46,608 nucleotides of DNA from Elioraea sp051860475 (GTDB lineage: Bacteria; Pseudomonadota; Alphaproteobacteria; Acetobacterales; Acetobacteraceae), in the NCBI RefSeq assembly GCF_051860475.1, contig NZ_JBHYDW010000018.1:1-46608 (forward strand). Direction: 5' to 3'. The position numbers were made by a program, and so were the translations under genes. The notes beneath the pieces were generated by a model. That model searched no databases. It saw only the letters and a program-made list of their open reading frames with translations, and was not told the origin of the DNA. Of the stretch, positions 25,062 to 33,295 are shown in pieces (within the stretch, counting starts at the first letter, position 1; the number at the start of each line of letters is the position of its first letter).

Positions 25062-26870
25062 TCAATGCAAGCGCGCTGCGCCGCCGGGATCCCGGGCGGT
25101 GATCTCCTCGGGACCATGGTAGCGCGGCCAGCGTCCGGCGGCGAGAGCATCCAGCGACGGAGCGGGCCGACCCATCCGGCTCGCGTAGATCCAGCTGAAC
25201 GCGAGCACCCGCTGCACATACGCGCGCGTCTCGTGGATCGGGATCGTTTCCAGGAACATCAGGGGATCGTTGCCGTAGGACATCGTCCCGTTCCAGCGCG
25301 CCACGTTGCCGGGGCCGGCGTTGTAGGCCGCGATCAGGCGCAGGAGGTCGCCACTCACCTCAGGGTGGCGCGCGAGATAGGCGATGTAGCGGCTGCCGAT
25401 CTCGAGATTGAGCTCGGTGTCGTGCAGCCGGTGGCGCTGCCGACCGGCAAGTTCCGGCCGGCCGGCAACGTAGCTCGCGGTCAGCGGCATGATCTGCATG
25501 ACGCCGCGCGCGCCGGCCCGGCTGACCGCGGAGGCGTCGAAATTGCTCTCGACCCGCGCCATGCCGATCACCAGCGCCGGATCGACCGCAGCCTCGTCGG
25601 GGCGCCAGTGCGGCAGCGGGAAGCGCGCGTAGTCGCGCGGCCGCCCGTCGCGGCTCTCGACCAGCGGCGCGATCCGCATCGCGAGCTCGGCCATGCCGGA
25701 CTGGCTGGTCACGACGAGCAGCGCGCGCGCGAGCGAGGGGTTGTCGTGGGCGGAGGGCGCGAGGCGGCGCAGTTCCGCCTCCGCCCGCTCGGTCTGGCCG
25801 ATCTGCAACAGCGCCAGCGCGCGCAGCCCCTGCGCCGTCTCGGCGAGCAGGGCTGCTTCGTTCTCGCCCAGCGTGTCGCGCTCCCAGGCGAATCCGCAGG
25901 GGATTCCGAGCGCGCGGCGCGCGAGCAGGCCGTAGAAGCTGCGCGAGGACTGCGCCGCCTCGAGCAGCCACGGCACGTAGTTCCGGTGGTCACGCTGGCG
26001 CAAAGCTGCGCGTGCGGTCCAGAACGCGCCGGCGGCACGACGCGCCGAGGAGCCGATCTCGGCCCGCGCGGTCGCCTCGAAATGCCGCCGCGCGGCATCG
26101 ATCCGGCCGAGCCGCCAGGACGCGAGCCCGGCGAACCACTGCGCCTCGGCCACCTTCGGCGAACTGCGGATCGCCGCACGCGCCTCGCCGAGCGCCTGCT
26201 CGTCCAGGCCGCGCAGGAACAGCGCGCGCGCGACCTCGGCGTGCAGGCTCGCCGCATAGGCGGCATCGATCCGGCCGGCGCCGCGGATCGCGCCGATCGC
26301 GCGCGGGAACTCCTCGGCGCGGATGTGCTGGCGCACGGTACGGTCGAGTGCGGGGTTGCGCGAGAAGGCGCGCGCGCCCGGGTCGATTTCCTCAGGCGGC
26401 GTTTCGGCCGCGGGGAGCTCGCTCACCTCCGCGAGGGTCGGCAGGGTCGTGCCGCGTGGCGCGCGCAGGCGCAGCAGGCGGTGGATGCGCGGCGCGTCCG
26501 GATGGTCGGCATAGGCCTCGAGCCAGGCCGACAGCTCCTCCGGCCGGGCACGCGTGTGCGGCCCGAGCAGCCGGTCGGCGAGGACGTGGCCCATCAGCAG
26601 GCGATCGGAGAGGCGGGCGATATCGGCATCCGCCGCGGCAAGCCGGCCGTTCACCTGGGCGGCGAAGATGCGGCGGTAGAGGGCTGCATCGGCGGGACCA
26701 AGCACGCTCGGCAGGCCGGGCATGCCACCAAAGCTCGGTCGTGGCACCGCGAAGGCCACCTGGTCGTTCCCGCGGGCAGTGCCCGACAGGCCGACCAGTG
26801 CCAGGAATGCCGCCCCCCAGATCAGGCCCGCGGTGCGACCGCGGCCCCATGCTCCCTCGGTTCCTTGCAT
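25062..26870 (-). CDS. slt: soluble lytic murein transglycosylase (Slt)
   Basis: The 602-residue exported protein has an N-terminal signal segment (hydrophobic GLIWGAAFLALVGL, about 15-28). A long alpha-superhelical TPR-like region (about 50-430) follows, then a C-terminal goose-lysozyme-like SLT domain. That domain has catalytic Glu in GMARVESNFD, then GARGVMQIMPLTA, and AAYNAGPGNVARW. It cleaves peptidoglycan glycan strands to 1,6-anhydro ends in the periplasm. The start codon lies in the centre of a small palindrome (CCTTGC-ATG-GCAAGG, 26863-26877). No good Shine-Dalgarno is seen, so the start could differ. Confidence 0.92.
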   Translation of the reverse strand: MQGTEGAWGRGRTAGLIWGAAFLALVGLSGTARGNDQVAFAVPRPSFGGMPGLPSVLGPADAALYRRIFAAQVNGRLAAADADIARLSDRLLMGHVLADRLLGPHTRARPEELSAWLEAYADHPDAPRIHRLLRLRAPRGTTLPTLAEVSELPAAETPPEEIDPGARAFSRNPALDRTVRQHIRAEEFPRAIGAIRGAGRIDAAYAASLHAEVARALFLRGLDEQALGEARAAIRSSPKVAEAQWFAGLASWRLGRIDAARRHFEATARAEIGSSARRAAGAFWTARAALRQRDHRNYVPWLLEAAQSSRSFYGLLARRALGIPCGFAWERDTLGENEAALLAETAQGLRALALLQIGQTERAEAELRRLAPSAHDNPSLARALLVVTSQSGMAELAMRIAPLVESRDGRPRDYARFPLPHWRPDEAAVDPALVIGMARVESNFDASAVSRAGARGVMQIMPLTASYVAGRPELAGRQRHRLHDTELNLEIGSRYIAYLARHPEVSGDLLRLIAAYNAGPGNVARWNGTMSYGNDPLMFLETIPIHETRAYVQRVLAFSWIYASRMGRPAPSLDALAAGRWPRYHGPEEITARDPGGAARLH

Positions 26871-26989
26871 GGCAAGGACTGCGTTAACCGAGCGTCAACC
26901 ATCTCGTCCACGCCGATATGCGCGACGAATCCCGCGTTGCGAGATGCCCTACGCAGGATCAACAGGCTCGGGGGCGATCCTCGTGTGCC

Positions 26990-27802
26990 TTAGTTCTGCC
27001 GCATCTGTGGCGCGGTGGAATCGAGGCGGCGCCGCAGCGACAGCAGGTCGTTCCAGGCGTCTCGTTTCGCTCCCGGGTTGCGCAGCAGATAGGCCGGATG
27101 CAGCGTCGGCAGGGTCGGGATCGGCGCATCGAGGCCCGGAACGTCGAGATCGCGCCATCGTCCACGCAATCGTGTGATGCCCTCGCGTGCGCCGAGCAGC
27201 CCGCGCGCCGGCACGCCGCCGAGCAGGACGACCAAGCGCGGTCGCGCCAGGGCAATGTGTCGCCTCAGGAATGGCAGGCACAGCGCGACCTCGGCATCGG
27301 TCGGGTTGCGGTTGCCGGGCGGCCGCCACGGCAGCACGTTGGTGATGTAGACTCCTCCCGAGCGCCGCGAGAGGCCGATGCTCGCGAGCATGCGGTCGAG
27401 CAATCGCCCCGACGGGCCGACGAAGGGCAGGCCCTCGCGGTCCTCCTCCGCACCCGGGCCCTCGCCGATCAGCATCACGGGTGCGGAAGGATCTCCGTCC
27501 GCAAAGACCAGGCTGGTCGCGGTGTCGCGCAGCGCACAGCCGTCGAACGCGGCGAGTGCGGCGCGCAGCGCGGCGAGGGTCTCGGACGCCTCGGCGACGG
27601 CCTCGGCACGCGCCACGGCGCCGATCGCCGGGGTCGGCGCCGCGGCGTGAGGTGCGGCGGGTGCGCGCACGGCCGGCGCGGCCCGGCGCGGCGGCGGCTC
27701 GGCCAGCCGGTCCTGCGCCACCTCCTCCAGCGCCTCGTCCGCGCCCCAGGCCAGCTGCAAGGCCAGCGCCGCCCTGAGCTCGGACCGCATCGCCGCGTCC
27801 AC
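26990..27802 (-). CDS. family 4-type uracil-DNA glycosylase with only two cysteines
   Basis: The 270-residue UDG-superfamily protein has motif GEGPGAEEDREGLPFVG (113-129), the NVLPWRPPGNRNP strand and LHPAYLLRNP, which define family 4/5 enzymes that remove uracil from DNA. The N-terminal 80 residues are Ala/Pro-rich linker, common in alphaproteobacterial members. Classical family 4 enzymes bind a 4Fe-4S cluster through four cysteines. Here only C89 (FDGCALRD) and C175 (LCLPFLRR) exist, so the cluster is probably lost or incomplete. GTG 27802 is the start. It is divergent from the ETF-QO gene. Confidence 0.9.
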   Translation of the reverse strand: MDAAMRSELRAALALQLAWGADEALEEVAQDRLAEPPPRRAAPAVRAPAAPHAAAPTPAIGAVARAEAVAEASETLAALRAALAAFDGCALRDTATSLVFADGDPSAPVMLIGEGPGAEEDREGLPFVGPSGRLLDRMLASIGLSRRSGGVYITNVLPWRPPGNRNPTDAEVALCLPFLRRHIALARPRLVVLLGGVPARGLLGAREGITRLRGRWRDLDVPGLDAPIPTLPTLHPAYLLRNPGAKRDAWNDLLSLRRRLDSTAPQMRQN

Positions 27803-27861
27803 GTCGCACTCCCTATTCCCTCGCCCGGCGTGCAGGATGCCCCTATCTCTGGCGTCGAGCC

Positions 27862-29502
27862 ATGGGGGAAGCGATGCAGCGCGAGGCGATGGAGTTCGAC
27901 GTGGTGATCGTGGGGGCCGGGCCTGCCGGGCTCGCCGCCGCGATCCGGCTGAAGCAGGCCGCCGGCCAGGCCGGGCGCGAGATCAGCGTCTGCGTGCTGG
28001 AGAAGGGCGCGGAGGTCGGCGCGCACATCCTCTCTGGTGCCGTGCTGGAGCCGCGCGCGCTCGACGAGTTGCTGCCCGATTGGAAGGCGCTCGGCGCGCC
28101 GATCGACACCCCGGCGCGCGAGGACCGCTTCCTCTACCTCACGGCGAAACGCGCGATCCGCCTGCCCACGCCGCCGCAGATGCACAACAGGGGCAACTGG
28201 ATCGTCTCGCTCGGCCAGGTCTGCCGCTGGCTCGGCGAACAGGCCGAGGCATTGGGGGTGGAGATCTATCCCGGCTTCGCCGCCGCCGAGGTGCTGTTCG
28301 AGGGCGAGCGCGTGGTCGGGGTCGCGACCGGCGATCAGGGCATCGCGAAGGGCGGCAGCCGCAAGCCGTCCTACCAGCCCGGCATGGAGCTCCGCGCCGC
28401 CTACACCCTGTTCGCCGAGGGCTGCCGCGGCAGCCTGACCAAGCAGCTCGAGCGGAAGTTCGGCCTGCGCGAGGGTCGCCAGCCGCAGACCTACGCGATC
28501 GGCATCAAGGAGCTCTGGGAGGTACCGAAGGAGACGCACCAGCCCGGGCTGATCCTGCACACGATCGGCTGGCCGCTTGCCTCGGACACCTATGGCGGCT
28601 CGTTCCTCTACCACTGGGGCGAGAACCTGCTGGCCTACGGCTTCGTGGTCGGGCTCGACTATCCGAACCCGTGGCTCTCGCCCTTCGAGGAGATGCAGCG
28701 CTTCAAGACCCATCCGGCGATCCGGCCCCACTTCGAGGGGGCGAAGCGCATCGCCTATGGCGCGCGCGCGCTGAACGAGGGCGGGCTCCAGGCGATTCCC
28801 CGGCTCGTGTTCCCCGGCGGCGCGCTGATCGGCTGCGGTGCGGGATTCCTCAACGTGCCGAAGATCAAGGGCAGCCACACCGCAATGAAGTCCGGCATGC
28901 TGGCCGCCGAGGCGGCGGCGGAGGCGCTCGCGGGCGCGAAGCCCGACGTGCTGGAGTCGTATCCGTCCGCGCTCGAACGCTCCTGGGTGCATCAGGAGCT
29001 CGCCCGCGCGCGCAACATCCGCCCCGCCTTCGCCAAGCTCGGCCTCTGGGGCGGGCTCGCCTATGCCGGGCTCGACACCTACGTGCTGCGCGGCAAGGCA
29101 CCGTGGACCTTCGGGCATCACCCCGACCACGCCAGCCTGAAGGACGCGGCCTCGGCGCCGCGCATCGACTACCCGAAGCCCGATGGCGTGCTGACCTTCG
29201 ACCGGCTCTCCTCGGTGTTCCTCTCCAGCACCAACCACGAGGAGGATCAGCCGAGCCATCTGCACCTGGCCGACCCGTCGATCGCAGTCGAGCATAACCT
29301 CGCCCGCTATGGCGGGCCGGAGGCGCGCTACTGCCCGGCCGGCGTCTACGAGTTCGTCGGCGTCGAGGAGGGCCAGCCACGGCTGGTGGTGAACGCCCAG
29401 AACTGCGTGCACTGCAAGACCTGCGACATCAAGGACCCGAAGCAGAACATCACCTGGGTCACGCCCGAGGGCGGCGGCGGGCCGGTCTATGCCTCGATGT
29501 GA
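27862..29502 (+). CDS. electron transfer flavoprotein-ubiquinone oxidoreductase
   Basis: The 546-residue ETF-QO transfers electrons from reduced ETF to ubiquinone at the inner membrane. It has an FAD-binding dinucleotide motif VVIVGAGPAGLAAAIRLK near the N-terminus and an ALIGCGAGFLNVPKIKG segment. The C-terminal 4Fe-4S ligands are RYCPAG, NCVHCKTC and DIKDP. Length agrees with the family. A start at ATG 27862 is used; the in-frame ATG four codons later or the one at about residue 10 are alternatives. It precedes the TPR lipoprotein and ispE on the same strand. Confidence 0.96.
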   Translation: MGEAMQREAMEFDVVIVGAGPAGLAAAIRLKQAAGQAGREISVCVLEKGAEVGAHILSGAVLEPRALDELLPDWKALGAPIDTPAREDRFLYLTAKRAIRLPTPPQMHNRGNWIVSLGQVCRWLGEQAEALGVEIYPGFAAAEVLFEGERVVGVATGDQGIAKGGSRKPSYQPGMELRAAYTLFAEGCRGSLTKQLERKFGLREGRQPQTYAIGIKELWEVPKETHQPGLILHTIGWPLASDTYGGSFLYHWGENLLAYGFVVGLDYPNPWLSPFEEMQRFKTHPAIRPHFEGAKRIAYGARALNEGGLQAIPRLVFPGGALIGCGAGFLNVPKIKGSHTAMKSGMLAAEAAAEALAGAKPDVLESYPSALERSWVHQELARARNIRPAFAKLGLWGGLAYAGLDTYVLRGKAPWTFGHHPDHASLKDAASAPRIDYPKPDGVLTFDRLSSVFLSSTNHEEDQPSHLHLADPSIAVEHNLARYGGPEARYCPAGVYEFVGVEEGQPRLVVNAQNCVHCKTCDIKDPKQNITWVTPEGGGGPVYASM

Positions 29503-29560
29503 CCGGCCGTGGGGTCGCGTCCCGGTGGCGCGCGCTCCGGCGCTGCGATACTCTGCCGCC

Positions 29561-31318
29561 ATGCCCGACCGGGACCACTCGCCGCGCACGCTCTCCCGCG
29601 TCGCGATGCTGCCTCTGGCGCTGCTTGCGGCCTGCGCGTCCGGCCTGCCCGCCGGCAGTTCCGGCCCGCTGCCGATTCGCGAGGGGCGCTTCCAGCCGAC
29701 CGGGGCCTACGGCAACTATCTCGCCGGCCGCTTTGCCGCCTCCGAGACCGACACCGTGGCGGCGGCGCGGTTCTTCGAGCGCGCCCTCGACGCCGACCCG
29801 GCCAGCCCGGAACTGTTGACCCGCGCCTTCCACGCCGCGCTGGCCGATGGACGCGATGCGGCCCCGCTCGCCCGGCGCGTGCTTCAGCTTCAGCCGACCT
29901 CGATGCTCGCGACCCTGGTGGTGGCCGCGGCGGAGGCGCGCGAGGGCCGGTTCGAGCCGGTGGAGCAGCGGATGCGAGCGCTGCCGCGTCAGGGGGCAGG
30001 ACAGCTTCTCCAGCCGCTGATGCTGGCCTGGGCCTTGGCCGGGCGCGGCCAGTGGGAGCCCGCACTCGCGACGCTGCGCCCGCTGGCCGAGGGGGCGCGG
30101 TTCAGGGGCGCCTTCGCGCTCCATGCCGGCCTGATCGCCGATCTTGCCGGGCGCCCGGCCGAGGCCGAGCGCTGGTACGGGCTCGCGGTCGCGGAGGGCG
30201 GGGCCAGCCTCCGCGGGGTGGAGATCCAGGCGAGTTTCGCGGCGCGCCAGGGCCGGCTTGAGGACGCGCGGCGGCTGCTCGCCGAGATCGCGACCGGCTC
30301 GGACGACATCGCCATGGTCGAGGCGCGGCTTGCGCGCGAGCTTGAGCGCCGTCCGGTCACGTCCGCGGCCGACGGCATGGCCGAGGCGCTGCTGGCCCTC
30401 GGCGGCGCGCTGCGCCAGCAGGAGGCAAGCGAGTTCGCGCTGCTGCTGCTGCGCGTCGCGCTGCTGCTGCGGCCCGATTTCCCGGCCGCCAAGCTGATGG
30501 TGGCGGACCTGCTCGAGGGAGACCGGCGCTACGAGGCGGCCGCCGGCGTGCTCGCGCGCGTGCGTCGCGACAGCCCCTATGCGCCGGCCGCGCGGGTGCG
30601 GCTCTCGGTGGTGCTCGACCGGATGGACCGCACCGATGCGGCGATCGGCGAGCTCGAGGCGCTGGCCGCTGACGACCCGTCACGCGCCGAGCCGCTGGCG
30701 CGGCTCGGCGATATCCTGCGGGGCCGGCAGCGCTTCGCCGAGGCGGCGCGCGCCTATGACCGGGCGGTCGAGCGGCTCGGGCCGCCCGAGCGGCGGCAAT
30801 GGACCCTCTACTACGCCCGCGGCATCGCGCTTGAGCGCTCGAAGGACTGGCCGCGCGCCGAGGCGGACTTCCTCAGGGCGCTCGAACTCTCGCCGGACCA
30901 GCCCTATGTGCTCAACTATCTCGGCTACACCTGGGCCGATCAGGGCCGCGAGCTCGCGCGCGCGAAGCGGATGATCGAGCGCGCGGTGGAACTCCGCCCG
31001 CATGATGGGCACATCATCGACAGCCTGGGCTGGGTGCTGTTCCGCATGGGCGACTACCGCGGCGCGGTGCGCTGGCTCGAGCGCGCGGTGGAACTCGTGC
31101 CGCGTGACCCGGTGATCAACGACCATCTCGGCGACGCGTATTGGATGGTCGGGCGGCACACCGAGGCCCAGTTCCAGTGGCGCCGCGCGCTGAGCCTCAG
31201 CCCCGAGGCGGAGGAGATCCCGAAGATCGAGGCCAAACTGCGCCACGGTCTCGTGCTGCCGCCGGCGAGTGTGGCCGCAGGCAACACCCAGGGCGAGGCG
31301 CCCGCCACTTCGCGCTGA
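29561..31318 (+). CDS. TPR-repeat lipoprotein
   Basis: The 585-residue protein has a lipoprotein signal (hydrophobic 14-24, lipobox LAAC with Cys25). It carries about ten TPR-like repeats from residue 50 to 570, the clearest being YNLGYTWADQGRELARAKRM-like helices near 460 and DSLGWVLFRMGDYRGAVRWL. It is likely an envelope-anchored scaffold for protein-protein contacts. The family resembles proteins often found before ispE in related bacteria. The stop is 2 bp before the ispE GTG, so the two are translationally linked. Confidence 0.85.
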   Translation: MPDRDHSPRTLSRVAMLPLALLAACASGLPAGSSGPLPIREGRFQPTGAYGNYLAGRFAASETDTVAAARFFERALDADPASPELLTRAFHAALADGRDAAPLARRVLQLQPTSMLATLVVAAAEAREGRFEPVEQRMRALPRQGAGQLLQPLMLAWALAGRGQWEPALATLRPLAEGARFRGAFALHAGLIADLAGRPAEAERWYGLAVAEGGASLRGVEIQASFAARQGRLEDARRLLAEIATGSDDIAMVEARLARELERRPVTSAADGMAEALLALGGALRQQEASEFALLLLRVALLLRPDFPAAKLMVADLLEGDRRYEAAAGVLARVRRDSPYAPAARVRLSVVLDRMDRTDAAIGELEALAADDPSRAEPLARLGDILRGRQRFAEAARAYDRAVERLGPPERRQWTLYYARGIALERSKDWPRAEADFLRALELSPDQPYVLNYLGYTWADQGRELARAKRMIERAVELRPHDGHIIDSLGWVLFRMGDYRGAVRWLERAVELVPRDPVINDHLGDAYWMVGRHTEAQFQWRRALSLSPEAEEIPKIEAKLRHGLVLPPASVAAGNTQGEAPATSR

Positions 31319-31320
31319 GC

Positions 31321-32241
31321 GTGACCGTCACCGAGACGGCCCAGGCCAAGGTCAACCTGTTCCTCCATGTGCTGGGCCGGCGTGGCGACGGCTACCACGA
31401 GCTCGACAGCCTGGTGGTGTTCGCCGCCGCCGCCGATACGCTGCGCGCCGAGCCGGCGGAGGTGCTCTCGCTCGCCGTGGACGGACCGTTCGGCGCGGCG
31501 CTTGCGGGGGTGGACAATCTCGTGCTGCGCGCCGCGCGCAGGCTCGCCGCGGCGGCGGCAACGACGAAGGGCGCGCGGCTGACGCTGACCAAGGCGCTGC
31601 CGGTCGCCTCCGGGATCGGCGGCGGGTCGGCGGACGCAGCCGCCGCGCTGCGCGCGCTCGACCGACTCTGGAGGCTCGGTCTTGGAGTCGAGCGGCTGGC
31701 CGCGATCGGCGTGGCCCTCGGCGCGGACATCCCTGTGTGTGTGCACGCGCGCCCGGCGCGGATGGGCGGGATCGGAGAATGCGTGGTCGCGGCGCCGGCA
31801 CTGCCGAGGTTCGGGCTGCTGCTGGCCAACCCCGGTGTCGGCCTCGCCACTGCGGCGGTGTTCGCTGCGCGGGCCGGCGGGTTCGACGCGCCGGCCGTGC
31901 TGCCGGCATCGTGGCCCGATGCGGCCGCGATGGCGCGCGACCTCGCGGCCTGCCGCAATGCGCTCGAGCCTGCCGCGATCGCGCTGTGCCCGCCGATCGC
32001 CGAGGTGCTTGCCGCGATCCGCGCCCTGCCCGGGGCACGACTCGCGCGGCTGAGCGGTTCCGGAGCCACCTGCTTCGCGCTGTTCGACGACGACGGCGCA
32101 GCCACTCGAGCCGCTGCCCTGCTCGGGACCGCGCACCCGTCCTGGTGGGTCGCCGCGGGGCTCGCCGCTACGCCAGGCTGCCGTGCAGGAAGCCCAGCGC
32201 CGGCAGTGGCCGCCACCGGCGAGGCAGATCCGCCCGTCTGA
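31321..32241 (+). CDS. ispE: 4-diphosphocytidyl-2-C-methyl-D-erythritol kinase
   Basis: The 306-residue GHMP-family kinase of the MEP isoprenoid pathway phosphorylates CDP-methylerythritol. Motifs are AQAKVNLFLHVLGRR.DGYHE at the N-terminus, the ATP-binding PVASGIGGGSADAAAAL, and the C-terminal LSGSGATCFALF. GTG 31321 is chosen because the conserved AKVNL block starts 8 codons later. The 3' end overlaps a convergent small ORF by 74 bp. Confidence 0.95.
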   Translation: MTVTETAQAKVNLFLHVLGRRGDGYHELDSLVVFAAAADTLRAEPAEVLSLAVDGPFGAALAGVDNLVLRAARRLAAAAATTKGARLTLTKALPVASGIGGGSADAAAALRALDRLWRLGLGVERLAAIGVALGADIPVCVHARPARMGGIGECVVAAPALPRFGLLLANPGVGLATAAVFAARAGGFDAPAVLPASWPDAAAMARDLAACRNALEPAAIALCPPIAEVLAAIRALPGARLARLSGSGATCFALFDDDGAATRAAALLGTAHPSWWVAAGLAATPGCRAGSPAPAVAATGEADPPV

Positions 32242-32452
32242 TCGGCGCGACGGAATAGTGCGGCACGGGCTGCTTGTTCCGCCGCAGGAGATGCTCGTAG
32301 TCGCGCACCTGCTGCAGCCGCCAGGCGCAATCCTCCAGCGCAGCGGCGCGCGTGCGGAACACCTCCGCGATCCGGTCGGTCTTGGCCACCGTGGCGACAA
32401 CCGCCCAGAGCGTGTCGTCGGTGGCCCGCGAGAATATTTCGACGCTGCTCAC
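32168..32452 (-). CDS. hypothetical protein, 94 residues
   Basis: I do not recognise a family. The reading frame is open further upstream, but that part runs through the leuD terminator at 32509-32556, so the start is placed at GTG 32452 after it. The protein begins SSVEIFSRATDDTLWAVVATVA and continues with KTDRIAEVFRTRAAALEDCAWRL, giving a believable alpha/beta pattern. Its basic C-terminus overlaps the ispE 3' end in antisense. The start codon lacks a good ribosome site. Confidence 0.5.
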   Translation of the reverse strand: MSSVEIFSRATDDTLWAVVATVAKTDRIAEVFRTRAAALEDCAWRLQQVRDYEHLLRRNKQPVPHYSVAPIRRADLPRRWRPLPALGFLHGSLA

Positions 32453-32508
32453 GCCATCAGGATCGAGGTTTGCCCTTTCCCACTCGCCAGTCTGCCACGG
32501 GCGGCGCG

Positions 32509-32556
32509 GAAAAGAAAACGGGCCGGCGGCTGGGAGGTTGGTCTGCCGCCGGCCCG
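32509..32556 (-). terminator. intrinsic terminator of the leuC-leuD operon
   Basis: CGGGCCGGCGGC (32519-32530) pairs perfectly with GCCGCCGGCCCG (32545-32556) over 12 bp. On the minus strand the hairpin is followed directly by TTTTCTTTTCC (32518-32508), a good U-tract. It lies about 100 bp after the leuD stop. It is the clearest Rho-independent terminator in the window. Confidence 0.85.
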
Positions 32557-32657
32557 CCTTTGAGACGGTGGCCTGCCGGGAAAGGCCCACCGTCCGTAAC
32601 GAGGGGATGTTGCACTGCGGCGGGTTACCGGTCGGCGGCGAGGCAATTAAGGATCGG

Positions 32658-33293
32658 TCATGTCCGGTCCGGCCCGGTGACGCGCCAAACCCAGGGCCTT
32701 GCCGCGCGGTCCGCGCGCTGCCAAGCCGCGATCGTCTCGGCCGCGCGCAGCGTCAGGCCGATATCGTCGAGACCGGCGAGCAGTGCCTCGCGCCGTGCCG
32801 CGTCGATCGCGAAGGAATGGGCGCTGCCGTCGGGGGCGATGACGAGGGTCCGCTCGAGATCGACCGTGACGCGCGCGTTCTCCGGCGCGGCCTCCACCTG
32901 AGCGGCGATCGCGCACACCGCGGCCTCGTCCAGCACCACCGGCAAGAGCCCGTTCTGGAGGGCGTTGGTGCGGAAGATGTCCGAGAACGAGGGCGCGATC
33001 ACCGCGCGCACGCCCATCCCGGCAAGCGCCCAGACCGCGCCCTCGCGGCTCGATCCGCAGCCGAAATTGGGGCCGGCGAGCAGGATCGGCGCACTCCGGA
33101 ACGCGGGCCTGTTCAGCACGAAGTCCGGGTCCTCCGAGCCGTCCGGGCGCAGGCGCCAGATCTCGAAGGCATGCGCGCCCATGCTCTCGCGCGTGGTGCC
33201 GACCAGGCGCTCGACGCGGATGATCACGTCGGTGTCGATATTGGCGCGCAGCAGCGGCGCGGCCGGCCCCGTGACGGTGGCGAACGGTTCCAT
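32658..33293 (-). CDS. leuD: 3-isopropylmalate dehydratase small subunit
   Basis: The 211-residue LeuD begins EPFATVTGPAAPLLRANIDTD and has the swivel-domain motifs ILLAGPNFGCGSSREGAVWAL and FSDIFRTNALQNGLLPV. With LeuC it isomerises 2-isopropylmalate to 3-isopropylmalate in leucine biosynthesis. ATG 33293 lies 2 bp after the leuC stop, so the two subunits are coupled in one operon that ends at the terminator at 32556-32509. Confidence 0.97.
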   Translation of the reverse strand: MEPFATVTGPAAPLLRANIDTDVIIRVERLVGTTRESMGAHAFEIWRLRPDGSEDPDFVLNRPAFRSAPILLAGPNFGCGSSREGAVWALAGMGVRAVIAPSFSDIFRTNALQNGLLPVVLDEAAVCAIAAQVEAAPENARVTVDLERTLVIAPDGSAHSFAIDAARREALLAGLDDIGLTLRAAETIAAWQRADRAARPWVWRVTGPDRT

Positions 33294-33295
33294 GG

